Part shown: positions 39,971 to 50,666 of the stretch, piece by piece
How the letters are laid out: every line of letters begins with the position of its first letter
Position numbering within the stretch: the first letter of the stretch is position 1
Origin: Pseudomonas cavernicola
Lineage (GTDB): Bacteria; Pseudomonadota; Gammaproteobacteria; Pseudomonadales; Pseudomonadaceae
Reading direction: 5' to 3'
NCBI RefSeq assembly: GCF_003596405.1
Contig: NZ_QYUR01000002.1
Location: 2,186,501-2,250,500 of the forward strand
DNA length: 64,000 bases
Translations under genes and position numbers: made by a program
Notes under the pieces: model-generated
The model's input: only the letters and a program-made list of their open reading frames with translations
Databases searched by the model: none
What the model was told of the DNA's origin: nothing

Positions 39971-40951
39971 CTAGCGCAAAGCCGGACCCTGAAACCCAGC
40001 CCAGATTGCAATGTGCTCGGCAACGCTAGAACCAAGCTTCTTCGCGAAACGATCGAACGGCGTTTCTTTTACGGTGTAATCGACCAATTCTTTTTCGCCA
40101 ATCACATCCCGCGCCACTGAACTGGTATTGCCCAGCGCATCAATCAAGCCCAGCTTTAACGCCTGCTCACCCGACCAAATCAACCCCGAGAACAACTCGG
40201 GATGCTCTGTATCCTTCAAGCGCTCACCACGCCCCTGCTTAACACTGGCAATAAACTGGCGATGAGTGGTATCCAGAACGCTCTGCCAGAAACGCGTTTC
40301 CTCATCCTTTTGCGGCTGGAACGGATCCAGGAAAGCCTTGTGCTCGCCCGAGGTGTAGACCCGGCGATCCACCCCCAACTTCTCCATCACGCCAACAAAA
40401 CCAAAGCTGGCCGCCGTCACGCCGATAGAACCAACCAAACTAGCCTTATCCGCATAGATCGCATCGGCGGCGCTGGCAATGTAGTAAGCACCAGACGCAC
40501 CAAGATCGGTGATCACTGCATACAGCTTGATATCCGGATGCTCTGCACGCAGCCGACGAATTTCATCGTAGATATAACCGGACTGGACAGGGCTACCACC
40601 CGGACTGTTGATGCGCAGAATTACACCTTTAGTCTTCGTATCTTCGAAGGCCGCACGCAGGCTTCCAACGACGTTGTCAGCACTGGCAGCTTCCTGATCC
40701 GCAATCATCCCGCGCACTTCGATCAGCGCCGTATGATTAGCACTACGCGCGGCGCTCTTCTGTAAGTTCAGTGCCGGCGAAAACAGCGCGATCGCACCAA
40801 ACAGATAGATAAACGTCAGCGCCTTGAAGAAAATCCCCCAGCGCCGCGCACGGCGCTGCTCTTGTACACCAGCGAGCAGAGTCTTCTCCAACAGCTTCCA
40901 GCTCTTGTCGTCACCATTACTGGCGGTCGACGCATTCCATTCATCCGACAT
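39971..40951 (-). CDS. sppA: Signal peptide peptidase SppA (36 kDa type)
   Basis: 326 residues from the ATG at 40951, with GGGGTGAG before it; a GTG two codons upstream is possible. One N-terminal membrane helix (FFKALTFIYLFGAIALFSPAL). The catalytic Ser is in TDLGASGAYYIASAAD and the Lys in ASLVGSIGVTAASF lies downstream region DKASLVG; INSPGGSPVQSG is the family box. It degrades cleaved signal peptides in the inner membrane. The start overlaps the end of the HAD gene by 11 bases. Confidence 0.94.
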   Translation of the reverse strand: MSDEWNASTASNGDDKSWKLLEKTLLAGVQEQRRARRWGIFFKALTFIYLFGAIALFSPALNLQKSAARSANHTALIEVRGMIADQEAASADNVVGSLRAAFEDTKTKGVILRINSPGGSPVQSGYIYDEIRRLRAEHPDIKLYAVITDLGASGAYYIASAADAIYADKASLVGSIGVTAASFGFVGVMEKLGVDRRVYTSGEHKAFLDPFQPQKDEETRFWQSVLDTTHRQFIASVKQGRGERLKDTEHPELFSGLIWSGEQALKLGLIDALGNTSSVARDVIGEKELVDYTVKETPFDRFAKKLGSSVAEHIAIWAGFQGPALR

Positions 40952-41636
40952 AATCACTCACCCCAAGTAATGACTCACTTGCACGCAACTCAAGCCAGGC
41001 GCGCAACTCAGTAAAATGTTCAATCGCCAGCCGCGGCCCGTACGCCCGCAGAGAGTCCAGCGACTGTGCACCATAGCCGACCGCAACCGAATCCACGCCC
41101 GCCCGCCGCGCCATCTCCAGATCGAATGACGAATCGCCGATCATCAGCGCACGCTCTGGCGCAACCTGACAATCCGCAAGAATTTCCCGCAGCATCATCG
41201 GATCAGGCTTGCTGGCCGTTTCGTCAGCACAGCGGGTGATATCGAAATAATCCAGCCAACCCTGCCCCGCCAGCACTCGCTCCAACCCATGCCGCCCCTT
41301 ACCGGTCGCGACAGCCAGGCGATAGCCTGCAGTGCGGAACTCCTCCAGCGACTCAGCCACCCCCGCGAACAACGCAGACGGCTCAGCCTCCAGCGCCAGA
41401 TAATGCTCACTATAAAGCCGACGAAAGCGTTCGACGCGCACCGACTCGACGAGCTCTGGATAGAGAGCACGAATAGCCTCGGGCAGGCCAAGGCCAATAA
41501 TGCCTTTGATTGCAGCATCACCCAGCGACGGCAACTCACATTCAGCAGCCGCCAACCGCATGGCATCGACAATACGCCCAATCGAATCGACCAGCGTGCC
41601 ATCCCAATCAAAGATCAGCAGCTGATAATCAGGCAC
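40941..41636 (-). CDS. HAD family hydrolase (phosphoglycolate phosphatase-like)
   Basis: 231 residues from a GTG at 41636 that overlaps the rluC stop. HAD motif I is [10 protein letters not shown], motif II lies in [11 protein letters not shown], and motif III/IV in [11 protein letters not shown] and [16 protein letters not shown]. Overlapping genes on both sides (rluC and sppA) imply a three-gene transcript. Substrate unknown; small phosphorylated metabolites are typical. Confidence 0.93.
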   Translation of the reverse strand: MPDYQLLIFDWDGTLVDSIGRIVDAMRLAAAECELPSLGDAAIKGIIGLGLPEAIRALYPELVESVRVERFRRLYSEHYLALEAEPSALFAGVAESLEEFRTAGYRLAVATGKGRHGLERVLAGQGWLDYFDITRCADETASKPDPMMLREILADCQVAPERALMIGDSSFDLEMARRAGVDSVAVGYGAQSLDSLRAYGPRLAIEHFTELRAWLELRASESLLGVSDYVG

Positions 41637-42582
41637 TCAACCGCTCCAGAGTCTTGAGCCACATATCATCCACCGGGGCCTCCAACTTCAACTCACCACC
41701 CTCAGGCAAGGGCACGGTCAAAGCATAGGCGTGCAGAAACAGGCGTTTACCGCCCAGTTCGCGAATCTCGCGGGAGAAGTCATCATCGCCATACTTGGAG
41801 TCACCCGCGATGCAGTGGCCAGCATGCTTGGCATGCACACGGATCTGATGGGTGCGCCCGGTAACCGGCTTCGCCTCGACAAGCGTGGCAAAATCGCCAA
41901 AGCGGCGCAAAACGCGAAACATCGTCATAGCCTCCTTGCCATCTTCACTAACCTCCACCATGCGCTCGCCGGAGCGCAGATTGCTCTTCTGCAACGGCGC
42001 CCGCACTTGCTTCTTGGCAGTCGCCCAATGGCCACGCACCAAGGCCATGTAGCGTTTGTCCACGCCATCCTTACGCAAGGCTTCATGGAGATGGCGCAGC
42101 ATGCTGCGCTTCTTGGCGATCATCAAAAGACCCGAGGTATCGCGATCCAGGCGATGCACCAACTCCAGATCCTTGGCATCCGGACGCAACTGACGAAAGG
42201 CCTCGATCACCCCATAATTCAGGCCACTGCCGCCATGTACGGCAATCCCGGCCGGCTTATTAAGGACGATCAGCGCCTTATCTTCATAAACAATCGCCGC
42301 TTCAAGACGCTCAAGCAGCCCTTGCGCCAAAGGCATAGGCTCATCGCGCTCAGCAAGGCGCAAAGGAGGAACCCGCACAACATCCCCCGCCTGGAGTTTG
42401 TACTCAGGCTTGATCCGCCCCTTATTCACGCGAACTTCGCCTTTACGCAAAATCCGGTAAATCAAAGTCTTGGGCACACCTTTGAGACGAGTGCGGAGGA
42501 AGTTATCGATTCGTTGGCCGGCAAGTTCCGGTTCAACCTCGAGCAGCTGGACGCCGGAGGTCGGAGAGGCAGGTTCTGTCAT
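41629..42582 (-). CDS. rluC: 23S rRNA pseudouridine(955/2504/2580) synthase
   Basis: 317 residues from the ATG at 42582. N-terminal S4 domain ([14 protein letters not shown] to [18 protein letters not shown]) and the RluA catalytic domain with [17 protein letters not shown] (catalytic Asp) and [21 protein letters not shown]. The gene is divergent from rne, as in E. coli and other gammaproteobacteria. Longer frames upstream run into the rne leader. Confidence 0.95.
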   Translation of the reverse strand: MTEPASPTSGVQLLEVEPELAGQRIDNFLRTRLKGVPKTLIYRILRKGEVRVNKGRIKPEYKLQAGDVVRVPPLRLAERDEPMPLAQGLLERLEAAIVYEDKALIVLNKPAGIAVHGGSGLNYGVIEAFRQLRPDAKDLELVHRLDRDTSGLLMIAKKRSMLRHLHEALRKDGVDKRYMALVRGHWATAKKQVRAPLQKSNLRSGERMVEVSEDGKEAMTMFRVLRRFGDFATLVEAKPVTGRTHQIRVHAKHAGHCIAGDSKYGDDDFSREIRELGGKRLFLHAYALTVPLPEGGELKLEAPVDDMWLKTLERLSA

Positions 42583-42610
42583 GCGCCAATGATAACAATT
42601 TTTTATTGAA

Positions 42611-42639
42611 TTGAAGCACTTAATCATTGCTGCTATAGT
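42611..42639 (+). promoter_or_regulatory. Sigma-70 promoter for rne
   Basis: TTGAAG (42611-42616), 17 bases, TATAGT (42634-42639). Expected transcript start near 42646, giving a leader of about 500 bases before the rne ATG. Confidence 0.72.
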
Positions 42640-42645
42640 CCCGAA

Positions 42646-43145
42646 CGCCGCCAAAAGCGGCCCGGTTTGCGGATGATCGCTAGAACTGCCATCCCCAACC
42701 GTTTGCAACTTCATTCAGGACGTAAGGCCGTCCGACGGGACTTTCGCCGCATAAGGCCGCGAATAACTCGGAAATAAAGCCTTGAGCCATGACGCGTTAT
42801 CTACCCCTGAGGGAGATAGCGGTAAATGCCAACCCGCTGCAGATTCTGCGAGCGGCACCCGATTTTCAGCGATACGTGTAGGGTGGAGATGCACAACCGT
42901 CGGACTGCGTAGCTTTATTGAAGACGCTTTATCTCGTCCGCTACCGATGGTTGATTCCTCCTCCTGACTGAGTGCTTCTGTCACCACAGCAAGCAGGAGA
43001 CGTCCGTCGCGACCCCGGCCCTATTGGCCGACGTCGCTAGACATTGGAACGACTTACAACCGTTTCTGACGCGCACCTGACACCGACCCTGAGAGTCGTG
43101 TGTGCCGAACGCCGTTTCCGGCAGCCCGGAAACCGACGGTACTAC
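42646..43145 (+). other. Long 5' leader of rne
   Basis: About 500 bases without a coding gene. In gammaproteobacteria the rne leader is long, structured and cut by RNase E itself, which gives autoregulation. Paired segments are visible, for example GGACGTAAGGCCGTCC at 42719-42734. The exact regulatory hairpin cannot be assigned by eye. Confidence 0.6.
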
Positions 43146-46100
43146 ATGAAAAGAATGCTAATTAACGCAACTCAGCCCGAAGAGTTGCGTGTTGCCCTGG
43201 TAGACGGCCAACGCCTGTACGACCTGGACATTGAATCGGGTGCACGCGAGCAGAAAAAGGCCAACATCTATAAAGGCCGCATCACTCGTATCGAGCCCAG
43301 CCTTGAAGCCGCCTTCGTCGATTTCGGCTCCGAGCGCCACGGCTTTTTGCCCCTCAAAGAAATCTCCCGCGAATATTTCAAGAAAGCGCCTGAAGGCCGC
43401 GTCAACATCAAAGATGTGTTGAGCGAAGGCCAGGAAGTTATCGTTCAGGTCGAAAAAGAAGAGCGTGGCAACAAGGGCGCAGCCCTGACCACCTTCATCA
43501 GCCTGGCCGGTCGCTATCTGGTACTGATGCCGAACAACCCTCGCGCTGGTGGCATCTCCCGTCGTATCGAAGGCGAAGAGCGCAACGAGTTGCGCGAAGC
43601 GCTGAATGGCCTGATCGCCCCCAGCGACATGGGCCTGATCGTGCGCACTGCCGGCCTTGGCCGTAGCAGCGAAGAAATGCAGTGGGACCTCGACTACCTG
43701 CTGCAACTGTGGACCGCCATCAAGGAAGCTTCCCTCGATCGCTCCGCTCCGTTCCTGATTTACCAGGAAAGCAACGTCATCATCCGCGCCATCCGCGACT
43801 ACCTGCGCCAGGATATCGGCGAGGTATTGGTCGACAGCGTCGAAGCCCAGGAAGAAGCACTGAGCTTCATCCGCCAGGTGATGCCGCAGTACGCCAGCAA
43901 GATCAAGCTGTATGAAGACAGCGTCCCGCTGTTCAATCGCTTCCAGATCGAAAGCCAGATCGAAACCGCCTTCCAGCGCGAAGTGAAGCTGCCGTCCGGC
44001 GGCTCCATTGTGATCGACCCGACCGAGGCCCTGGTGTCCATCGACATCAACTCGGCGCGTGCGACCAAAGGCAGCGACATCGAAGAAACCGCACTGCAGA
44101 CCAACCTGGAAGCGGCTGAAGAAATCGCCCGCCAACTGCGCCTGCGTGATATCGGCGGCCTGATCGTGATCGACTTCATCGACATGACGCCGGCCAAGAA
44201 CCAACGCGCCGTGGAAGAGAAAGTCCGCGAAAGCCTGGAAGCCGACCGTGCCCGCGTCCAAGTCGGACGCATCTCGCGCTTCGGCCTGCTGGAAATGTCC
44301 CGTCAACGTCTGCGTCCGTCCCTCGGCGAAAGCAGCGGTATCGTCTGCCCACGCTGCAACGGTCAAGGCATCATCCGTGACGTCGAATCGCTATCGCTAG
44401 CGATCCTGCGCCTGATCGAGGAAGAAGCCCTGAAGGACCGTACTGCCGAAGTACGTGCCCAGGTACCGATCCCGGTTGCCGCCTTCCTGCTCAACGAGAA
44501 GCGCAACTCGATCACCAAGATCGAACTGCGCAGCCGTGCACGCATCGTGATTCTGCCGAACGATCACCTGGAAACGCCGCACTTCGAAGTACAGCGCCTG
44601 CGTGACGACAGCCCGGAAGCACAGACTTCGCAGTCCAGCTACGAGATGGCACCAGTCGAAGTCGAAGAAGTTCAGCCAGTCAGCGCTACCCGCACCCTGG
44701 TTCGCCAGGAGGCCGCGCTCAAGGCTGTGCCACAGCGCCCTGCTCCGGCCCCGGCCGCCCAAGCAATCGAGCCGCAGCCAGTAGCCGAGCCAAGCCTATT
44801 CAAGGGCCTGGTGAAGTCGCTGGTCAGCTTGTTCGCTGGCAAAGAAGAAGAAAAGCCGGTCGTTATCGAGAAGAAGCCCGCCGCAGAACGCCAACCGCGT
44901 AGCGACGAGCGCCGTAGCGGTCGCCAACAAAGCCGCAATCGTGGTGGTCGTCGCGACGAAGAACGCAAACCACGCGAAGAACGCGCGCCACGCGAGGAGC
45001 GTGCAGCTCGCGAACCACGTGAGGAACGTCAACCACGTGAAGTTCGTGAACCTCGCGAAGTTCGTGAAGTTCGTGAAGTTCGTGAGCCACGCGAAGACAG
45101 CCAGCAGCCCCGTGAAGAGCGTCAGCCTCGCGCCCCCCGCGAAGAGCGCAAACCCCGCGAGCCGCGTGAAGAGCGCAAACCGCGTGAAGAGCGCCAACCG
45201 CGCGAACTGCGTGAGCCGCTAGACGCCCAAGGCCAGGAAAGCCCAATCGAGGAGCGCGCCGAGCGTAAGCCTCGTGAAGAGCGTCAGCCCCGTGCGCCGC
45301 GTGAAGAACGCCAACCACGAGTAGCTGCTGAACAAGCCGTGAGCGAAGAAGAACTGCTGCCGAACGAAGAGCAGCTGCAGGACGAAGATCAAGACGGCGC
45401 CGAAGGCGATCGTCCACGTCGCCGTTCGCGTGGCCAGCGTCGTCGCAGCAACCGTCGTGAACGTCAGCGTGATGCCAACGGCAACCTCATCGAAGGTAGC
45501 GAAGAGAGCGCCGAAGAAGGTAGCACTGCCGTAGTGGCCGCCACTGCTGTCGCCAGCAGCCTGGTAAGCGAAGCAGTTGAAGCCAGTGCAGCCGTTAGCG
45601 AGCCCGTTGCCGCAGTTGAAACCGCCGTTGAAGTCGAAGCTGCCGCACCTGCTGAAACCTTCGAGGCACCGGTCGCCGAAGCCAAGCCTGTAGAAGCTGC
45701 CGCTGTCGCGGATAGCCCTGCCGAGCAGGCTGTTGAGATTGCCGCACTAACTGCAGTCGAAGCTACACCAGCTGTAGCCGAAGAAGCTGCGCCGCAGCCG
45801 GCCAGCCCAGTAGCGGAAGTCGTTGAAGTGACTGTTGAGGCTCCAGCCGCACCGGTCAGCACCAGTGGGCGCGCACCGAACGACCCACGTGAAGTGCGTC
45901 GTCGTCAGCGCGAAGCTGAGCGCCTGGCCAAGGAAGCTGAAGCTGAAGCTGAGCAAGCAGCCGCAGCCCAAGCAGTAGTTGCTGCCGAACCTGTCTCGGA
46001 TGCCGCCCATGCAGCTACTGATATCGAGCATAAAGCCGAGCCCGCTCAGCCTGCCGAAGAAGTAGCCGAAAGCCATCCTCAGCAGCCAGCTGAAGTCGCT

Positions 46101-46190
46101 GCCGAGCAGAACGCCGACGCGAGCAACGAAACAGAGCAACACGAAGAAGCGCCGAAAGAAACAGAAAACGAGTCAAAACCACTCGTGTAA
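43146..46190 (+). CDS. rne: Ribonuclease E
   Basis: 1014 residues from the ATG at 43146 ([20 protein letters not shown]); the frame extends upstream but that is leader. The catalytic half has an S1 domain (about 37-120), the DNase I-like Mg site ([26 protein letters not shown]) and the zinc-link CPRCNGQG. The C-terminal half is unstructured: an Arg/Glu/Pro-rich stretch with repeated REERQP and EVRE units (about 580-760) for RNA binding, then Ala/Val/Glu-rich text to the end. It is the scaffold of the degradosome and starts most mRNA decay. The repeats may vary in length between strains. Confidence 0.97.
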   Translation: MKRMLINATQPEELRVALVDGQRLYDLDIESGAREQKKANIYKGRITRIEPSLEAAFVDFGSERHGFLPLKEISREYFKKAPEGRVNIKDVLSEGQEVIVQVEKEERGNKGAALTTFISLAGRYLVLMPNNPRAGGISRRIEGEERNELREALNGLIAPSDMGLIVRTAGLGRSSEEMQWDLDYLLQLWTAIKEASLDRSAPFLIYQESNVIIRAIRDYLRQDIGEVLVDSVEAQEEALSFIRQVMPQYASKIKLYEDSVPLFNRFQIESQIETAFQREVKLPSGGSIVIDPTEALVSIDINSARATKGSDIEETALQTNLEAAEEIARQLRLRDIGGLIVIDFIDMTPAKNQRAVEEKVRESLEADRARVQVGRISRFGLLEMSRQRLRPSLGESSGIVCPRCNGQGIIRDVESLSLAILRLIEEEALKDRTAEVRAQVPIPVAAFLLNEKRNSITKIELRSRARIVILPNDHLETPHFEVQRLRDDSPEAQTSQSSYEMAPVEVEEVQPVSATRTLVRQEAALKAVPQRPAPAPAAQAIEPQPVAEPSLFKGLVKSLVSLFAGKEEEKPVVIEKKPAAERQPRSDERRSGRQQSRNRGGRRDEERKPREERAPREERAAREPREERQPREVREPREVREVREVREPREDSQQPREERQPRAPREERKPREPREERKPREERQPRELREPLDAQGQESPIEERAERKPREERQPRAPREERQPRVAAEQAVSEEELLPNEEQLQDEDQDGAEGDRPRRRSRGQRRRSNRRERQRDANGNLIEGSEESAEEGSTAVVAATAVASSLVSEAVEASAAVSEPVAAVETAVEVEAAAPAETFEAPVAEAKPVEAAAVADSPAEQAVEIAALTAVEATPAVAEEAAPQPASPVAEVVEVTVEAPAAPVSTSGRAPNDPREVRRRQREAERLAKEAEAEAEQAAAAQAVVAAEPVSDAAHAATDIEHKAEPAQPAEEVAESHPQQPAEVAAEQNADASNETEQHEEAPKETENESKPLV

Positions 46191-46202
46191 CGTTTCAGTA
46201 AT

Positions 46203-46236
46203 AAAAAAGGGGATGCCACGGCATCCCCTTTTTTTA
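46203..46236 (+). terminator. Rho-independent terminator after rne
   Basis: GGGGATGCC-AC-GGCATCCCC followed by seven T, 13 bases after the rne stop. Confidence 0.95.
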
Positions 46237-46249
46237 TCGTTTGTGTCTC

Positions 46250-46291
46250 GTCCTGAATAAGGTTTACACCTTCTGACCTATTTTCAGGACT
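46250..46291. repeat. Imperfect hairpin (possible insertion-end remnant)
   Basis: GTCCTGAATAAGG (46250 area) and CCTATTTTCAGGAC about 16 bases later are near-complementary. It is separate from the rne terminator and from the REP pairs. Nature uncertain. Confidence 0.35.
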
Positions 46292-46370
46292 AGACAGCTC
46301 TTCACGCCCCCCGGTAATTCGTGAAAAACCAACAAACCGGCCTAGACCTGATGCCAATCAGCCAACCAGT

Positions 46371-46425
46371 AGGGTGGGCTTCAGCCCACCACACTCTTTG
46401 TATCGGTGGGCTAAAGCCCACCCTA
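46371..46425. repeat. Inverted repeat, GGTGGGCT type
   Basis: AGGGTGGGCTTCAGCCCACC and GGTGGGCTAAAGCCCACCCT form two small hairpins and, together, one long arm pair. This is a common intergenic repeat of pseudomonads. Confidence 0.75.
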
Positions 46426-46470
46426 CCCGTCGGATGTATCAAATCCATCAGGCGGCAAAGGCATCGCTGA

Positions 46471-46543
46471 GTGTAGGAGCGAATTTATTCGCGATGGGGC
46501 CGCACCGAGTCGCTCTTGTTCGCGAATGAATTCGCTCCTACAC
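46471..46543. repeat. Pseudomonas REP pair
   Basis: GTGTAGGAGCGAATTTATTC and, inverted, GAATGAATTCGCTCCTACAC (ending at 46543) flank a GC-rich centre. This is the REP sequence of Pseudomonas, arranged as an inverted pair. The remaining bases up to murB (46544-46666) show nothing else. Confidence 0.85.
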
Positions 46544-46666
46544 ACACCGCAGGCGTTAACCGCGCCGCGAACAAGCCGCACGTAAACGCTGGGATAAGCC
46601 AAAGAGGTCAGGAGCAATACAAAGCCTGTTCAGCGATCAACCCAGAACGAATTAATCGCCGAACGG

Positions 46667-47686
46667 TTAAAGCACGTTAGGTTCGATTTCCAGGCTGACG
46701 CCGTAGCGAGCCAGCACGTCCGCCTGAATGCGCTGCGCCAGTCCGAGCAACTGCTGACCCGTGGCCCTGCCATAGTTGACCAGCACCAAGGCCTGCAAGC
46801 GATGCACGCCAGCATCGCCATCACGAAACCCCTTCCAGCCGGCACGCTCGATCAGCCAGCCAGCCGCCAGCTTTACCTGGCCATCGGCCTGCGAATAAGC
46901 CACCAAGCCCGCCTGCTCACCCCGCAAACGCTCAGCCAACTCAGGAGCAACCAAGGGATTCTTGAAGAAACTGCCGGCATTCCCCAGCTCTGCCGGATCC
47001 GGCAACTTTTCACTGCGTATGGCGCAAATAGCCTGGCTGACATCCGTCGCGGTCGGCGCGCTAATGCCCTGCTCCGCCAGGCGCTGGCGCACCGGGCCAT
47101 AGTCCAGGTGCAGTTCGCTCGCTCGACTCAGGGCGAAACGCACGCGCAGGATCAGCCAACGCCCCGCTTCACGCTTGAACAGGCTATCGCGATAGGCGAA
47201 AGCACACTCCACTAGCGAGAACTCTCGCAACTCTCCCGTCTGGCGATCCAGCGCAGTCAGGCCAACAAAGACATCTTTCAGCTCGACGCCATAGGCGCCG
47301 ATATTCTGCATCGGCGCGGCACCGACAGTGCCCGGGATCAGGCTTAGGTTCTCCAGCCCAGCCAGCCCCTGCTGCAGACTCCACAGCACGAAAGGATGCC
47401 AGGGCTCACCCGCCTCAGCCTCGACGATTACCCGCTGTCCGTCCTCGCCGAGGATACGAATGCCGCGACTGGCCATGCGCAACACCAGGGCCTCGACATC
47501 GCGAGTCAGCAGCAGATTACTGCCACCACCGATCACCAACAGCGGCAATTCACGCTGGGCTGCCGCGACTAACGCTGCGCGCACATCCTGCTCGTTATGC
47601 GCATCGGCAAATAGCTGAGCGCGCACATCCACACCGAAGGTATTGAAGGTTTTGAGAGACACCCACTCCTGCAATTGCAGACTCAT
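46667..47686 (-). CDS. murB: UDP-N-acetylenolpyruvoylglucosamine reductase
   Basis: 339 residues, the long MurB type also found in E. coli. FAD-binding text: NTFGVDVRAQLFAD, IGGGSNLLLTRDV and PGTVGAAPMQNIGAYG; the YRDSLFK loop carries the catalytic Ser region. Reduces UDP-GlcNAc-enolpyruvate to UDP-MurNAc. Its ATG overlaps the phosphatase stop (ATGA). Confidence 0.96.
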   Translation of the reverse strand: MSLQLQEWVSLKTFNTFGVDVRAQLFADAHNEQDVRAALVAAAQRELPLLVIGGGSNLLLTRDVEALVLRMASRGIRILGEDGQRVIVEAEAGEPWHPFVLWSLQQGLAGLENLSLIPGTVGAAPMQNIGAYGVELKDVFVGLTALDRQTGELREFSLVECAFAYRDSLFKREAGRWLILRVRFALSRASELHLDYGPVRQRLAEQGISAPTATDVSQAICAIRSEKLPDPAELGNAGSFFKNPLVAPELAERLRGEQAGLVAYSQADGQVKLAAGWLIERAGWKGFRDGDAGVHRLQALVLVNYGRATGQQLLGLAQRIQADVLARYGVSLEIEPNVL

Positions 47687-48147
47687 AGACGCCCCTTCAC
47701 TTCATTGAGCAGCCCATCGCTCGCCTGCTCAATCAAATCCAGCACCTGCTCAAAACCGTCTTCGCCACCGTAATAGGGGTCAGGCACTTCATCCAAAGCC
47801 AACTCGTAACGGCGCAGGAATAGATCCAGCTCAGCCTTGGCATTAGCCGGCTGCATGCCCTTAAGATGCTGCAAGTTGCTTTGATCCATGGCCAGGATCA
47901 GATCAAAGGCCTGGAAGTCCGCCGCACTGACTTGCCGCCCACGCAATTGCGAAAGGTCATAGCCACGTAACTGGGCGGCGCGACGGGTACGCGTATCCGC
48001 CGCTTTACCGACGTGCCAGTCGCCGGTACCCGCCGAGTCGACCTCGACTCGACATTCCAGCCCCGCCGCCCGCAGCTTATGGCGGAACACCCCTTCAGCG
48101 GTCGGCGAGCGGCAGATATTGCCCAGACAGACAAACAGAACGCGCAT
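47683..48147 (-). CDS. Low molecular weight protein tyrosine phosphatase
   Basis: 154 residues from the ATG at 48147, which shares one base with the kdsB stop. P-loop VCLGNICRSPTAEG (C-x5-R) and the general acid Asp in VPDPYYGG. Between kdsB and murB, as in other pseudomonads. The substrate is unknown; related enzymes act on capsule tyrosine kinases or arginine phosphate. Confidence 0.94.
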   Translation of the reverse strand: MRVLFVCLGNICRSPTAEGVFRHKLRAAGLECRVEVDSAGTGDWHVGKAADTRTRRAAQLRGYDLSQLRGRQVSAADFQAFDLILAMDQSNLQHLKGMQPANAKAELDLFLRRYELALDEVPDPYYGGEDGFEQVLDLIEQASDGLLNEVKGRL

Positions 48148-48911
48148 CAAGCCCCCAGCAAGCGCCGTACGCGCTCAAGGTCTTGCGGCGTATCAACCCC
48201 CGCAGGCGGCGCTTCCAAGGCATCCGCGACATGGATACGCACGCCATGCCAGAGTGCACGCAGCTGCTCCAAGCACTCAGTATCCTCCAGCCAGCACGGC
48301 CCCCAGGCCACGAAGTCATGGAGAAACTGCGCGCGGTAGGCGTAGATACCAATATGCCGGCGGTATGGCACGTCCGCCGGCAACTGTTCACGACTGACTG
48401 CAAAAGCATCACGTGCCCAAGGCAATGGCGCACGGCTAAAGGTCAACGCCAGACCGTTCAGGTCAGTCGCCACCTTCACCACATTCGGATTGAACAGCGC
48501 AGCAACATCTTCAATCGGCTCGGCCAGGGTAGCTATCGCCGCCTCAGGATGGGCCGCCAGATTGGCCGCGACCTGATCGATGATCGCAGGCGGAATCAGC
48601 GGCTCGTCACCTTGCACATTGACCACAATCGCATCGCCGGCCAAACCCAGCTGGCTCGCCACCTCGGCTAAACGATCGGTGCCCGAGTTGTGATCCTCAC
48701 GAGTCAGCAGCACCTCGGCGCCAAAGCCGCGACAGACTTCGACGATGCGCGCATCGTCAGTGGCTATCACCACGCGCTGGGCGCTGCTTTTCCGAGCCTG
48801 CTCCCAGACGTGCTGGACCATTGGCTTGCCGGCAATCTCCTGCAGCGGCTTGCCAGGCAGGCGGCTGGATGCGAACCGCGCGGGAATAACAACGGTAAAA
48901 GCGTTGCTCAT
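48147..48911 (-). CDS. kdsB: 3-deoxy-manno-octulosonate cytidylyltransferase
   Basis: 254 residues. [15 protein letters not shown] (CTP binding), [18 protein letters not shown] and [12 protein letters not shown] are diagnostic. Activates KDO for lipid A core synthesis. Neighbours ycaR and lpxK give the lpxK-ycaR-kdsB order of many gammaproteobacteria. Confidence 0.97.
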   Translation of the reverse strand: MSNAFTVVIPARFASSRLPGKPLQEIAGKPMVQHVWEQARKSSAQRVVIATDDARIVEVCRGFGAEVLLTREDHNSGTDRLAEVASQLGLAGDAIVVNVQGDEPLIPPAIIDQVAANLAAHPEAAIATLAEPIEDVAALFNPNVVKVATDLNGLALTFSRAPLPWARDAFAVSREQLPADVPYRRHIGIYAYRAQFLHDFVAWGPCWLEDTECLEQLRALWHGVRIHVADALEAPPAGVDTPQDLERVRRLLGA

Positions 48912-49097
48912 TTACTTGTCCAGACGCTCGTCGACATTGAGGCTGCGCGCTTCGTTTTCCAGCATCACCGGAATTCCATCACGCACGGGAAAAGCCAGCG
49001 CATCAGCCTTGCAGATCAGCTCGGATTTATCGTCAGCAAGCTTGAGCGGGCCTTTGCATAGGGGGCAGGCGAGGATATCGAGTAGTTTCGGGTCCAT
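48912..49097 (-). CDS. ycaR: Trm112/YcaR family protein
   Basis: 61 residues, [20 protein letters not shown] with the CxxC of the family; the second Cys pair of zinc-binding Trm112 is reduced to one Cys ([20 protein letters not shown]). Abuts kdsB exactly. Its role in this operon is unknown. Confidence 0.93.
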   Translation of the reverse strand: MDPKLLDILACPLCKGPLKLADDKSELICKADALAFPVRDGIPVMLENEARSLNVDERLDK

Positions 49098-49189
49098 GGG
49101 GGAATCCTTGAAAGCTGATTAACGGCTTAGCTGTTTCACCGAGACGGACGGCGCCTGGCAATCCTGCGCTCGTGATGCACTCAACAGCT

Positions 49190-50194
49190 TTATGAATGGC
49201 CAGGTAGCAAGCGAGCCAGTTGCGCATCGAACCAGGCCAGGAAAGCTGGCGAAGGCACGGCATCCACTGCCAGATACCACCAATCAGCGGTGGCGAAGGC
49301 GCGGCACTTCACCGCGTCCTTCTCGGTCATCACGACAGGCTGCGCCGGGCTGAAATTCAGCTGCTCGGCGCCAAACTGCGCGTGATCGGCAAAGGCATGC
49401 GGAGTCGGCCGCCAGTGTAACGCCTCGAGCGTATTGAAGAAACGCTGCGGGTTGCCAATGCCGGCAACCGCGTGCAGTGCCTGCCCGGCCGGGAAATGCG
49501 TGAGTGGGTAGCGCTCACCGCTGACTAGATTAACCAGTGCCGTCGGTTGCAGTTGAAAGGCGTAGCCGCCATCAACATCCGTCGGCGCGCCGTTATACAG
49601 CAGCGCGTCCACGCTCTGCAGACGCTCGATCGGTTCGCGCAAGGGCCCGGCCGGCAAGCAGCGACGATTACCGAGGCCGCGCGCTGCATCGATCAGCACC
49701 AACTCAAGATCACGCGCCAGCCGGTAATGCTGTAACCCATCGTCACAGAGGATCAGATCCAACGGCTCGGCTTCGAGTAAGGCGCGCACCGCCCGCGAAC
49801 GATCTGGATCGATCATCAACGGCACGCCACTGCGCTGGACGATCAGCAAAGGCTCATCGCCCGCCTCACTGGCGTTTTGTTCGGCACTGACTCGCCAGGG
49901 CAACTGCGCAGGCTTTGCGCCATAGCCACGGCTGACCACGCCAACCTTGAGGCCACGGGCACGGCAATGCTCGATCAAGCAGAGAATCAGCGGGGTTTTG
50001 CCAGTACCACCAACGGTGATATTGCCCACCACCACGACCGGCACCGGCGCTTGGTAAACCTCACCCGCGCCCGCCAGGAACCGACTGCGCTTGTGCTGAA
50101 CCACCGCGCGGTAAAGCCATTCCAGCGGTCGCAGCAGGGTCAGCGCCGGATGGCCGCGATACCAGGCATCAAGCAGGCGCTCGGAGATTGCCAT
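49190..50194 (-). CDS. lpxK: Tetraacyldisaccharide 4'-kinase
   Basis: 334 residues from the ATG at 50194; the longer frame upstream overlaps exbD. P-loop VGGTGKTPL, then [19 protein letters not shown] and [20 protein letters not shown], all standard. Phosphorylates the lipid A precursor at the inner membrane. Preceded by exbBD, which is the usual pseudomonad neighbour. Confidence 0.96.
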   Translation of the reverse strand: MAISERLLDAWYRGHPALTLLRPLEWLYRAVVQHKRSRFLAGAGEVYQAPVPVVVVGNITVGGTGKTPLILCLIEHCRARGLKVGVVSRGYGAKPAQLPWRVSAEQNASEAGDEPLLIVQRSGVPLMIDPDRSRAVRALLEAEPLDLILCDDGLQHYRLARDLELVLIDAARGLGNRRCLPAGPLREPIERLQSVDALLYNGAPTDVDGGYAFQLQPTALVNLVSGERYPLTHFPAGQALHAVAGIGNPQRFFNTLEALHWRPTPHAFADHAQFGAEQLNFSPAQPVVMTEKDAVKCRAFATADWWYLAVDAVPSPAFLAWFDAQLARLLPGHS

Positions 50195-50225
50195 CAGAAC
50201 TGGGTGACCAAAGACTGGGCCGCCA

Positions 50226-50666
50226 TCAGGGAGCCGCCTGGGCCTCAACGGTGGTGATGCGCAAATGGCTGAAGCCGAGCTTGCCGGCCGCATCCATGGC
50301 CGTAATCACTGCCTGATGGGTGGTTTTGCCGTCGGCACTGATGGTCAACGGTAAGCTGTTGTCACCCTCAGACTCCTTCTGCAAAGCCGACATCAGGGTG
50401 TTCAGGTCACTCTTCAATAGCGCCTGGCCATTCAGCGTATAGCTGCCGTCGAAACTGATGGCCACCTCCAGCTGCTTCAGCTCGCTCGGTTGCGGCGGTG
50501 TGCCGCTGACGGCTTCGGGCAGCTCGATTTTCAGCTGGGTTGGTCGACTGAAACTGGTGGTCACCACAAAGAACAGCAGCAAGACGAAGATCACGTCGAT
50601 CAACGACGTCAGATTGAGAAAAACCTCATCGCGGGCCGCGCCGCCCGCTCTACGGCGGAACTTCAC
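50226..50666 (-). CDS. exbD: Biopolymer transport protein ExbD
   Basis: 146 residues from a GTG that overlaps the exbB stop. One N-terminal membrane helix ([21 protein letters not shown]) with the essential Asp in LIDVIF; the rest is periplasmic. Forms the proton channel with ExbB to drive TonB- or Tol-like work. This locus is distinct from the main exbBD-tonB operon of pseudomonads, and no tonB lies here. Confidence 0.94.
   Translation of the reverse strand: MKFRRRAGGAARDEVFLNLTSLIDVIFVLLLFFVVTTSFSRPTQLKIELPEAVSGTPPQPSELKQLEVAISFDGSYTLNGQALLKSDLNTLMSALQKESEGDNSLPLTISADGKTTHQAVITAMDAAGKLGFSHLRITTVEAQAAP

Noticed and set aside
43158..44366. A 402-codon frame opposite the catalytic half of rne
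   Set aside because: Composition mirrors rne codon periodicity; no ribosome site or family features. A shadow of a high-GC gene.
44941..45420. Dense short repeats that could suggest a CRISPR array
   Set aside because: The repeats are in frame inside rne, have no spacers of uniform size, and encode the Arg/Glu/Pro region.
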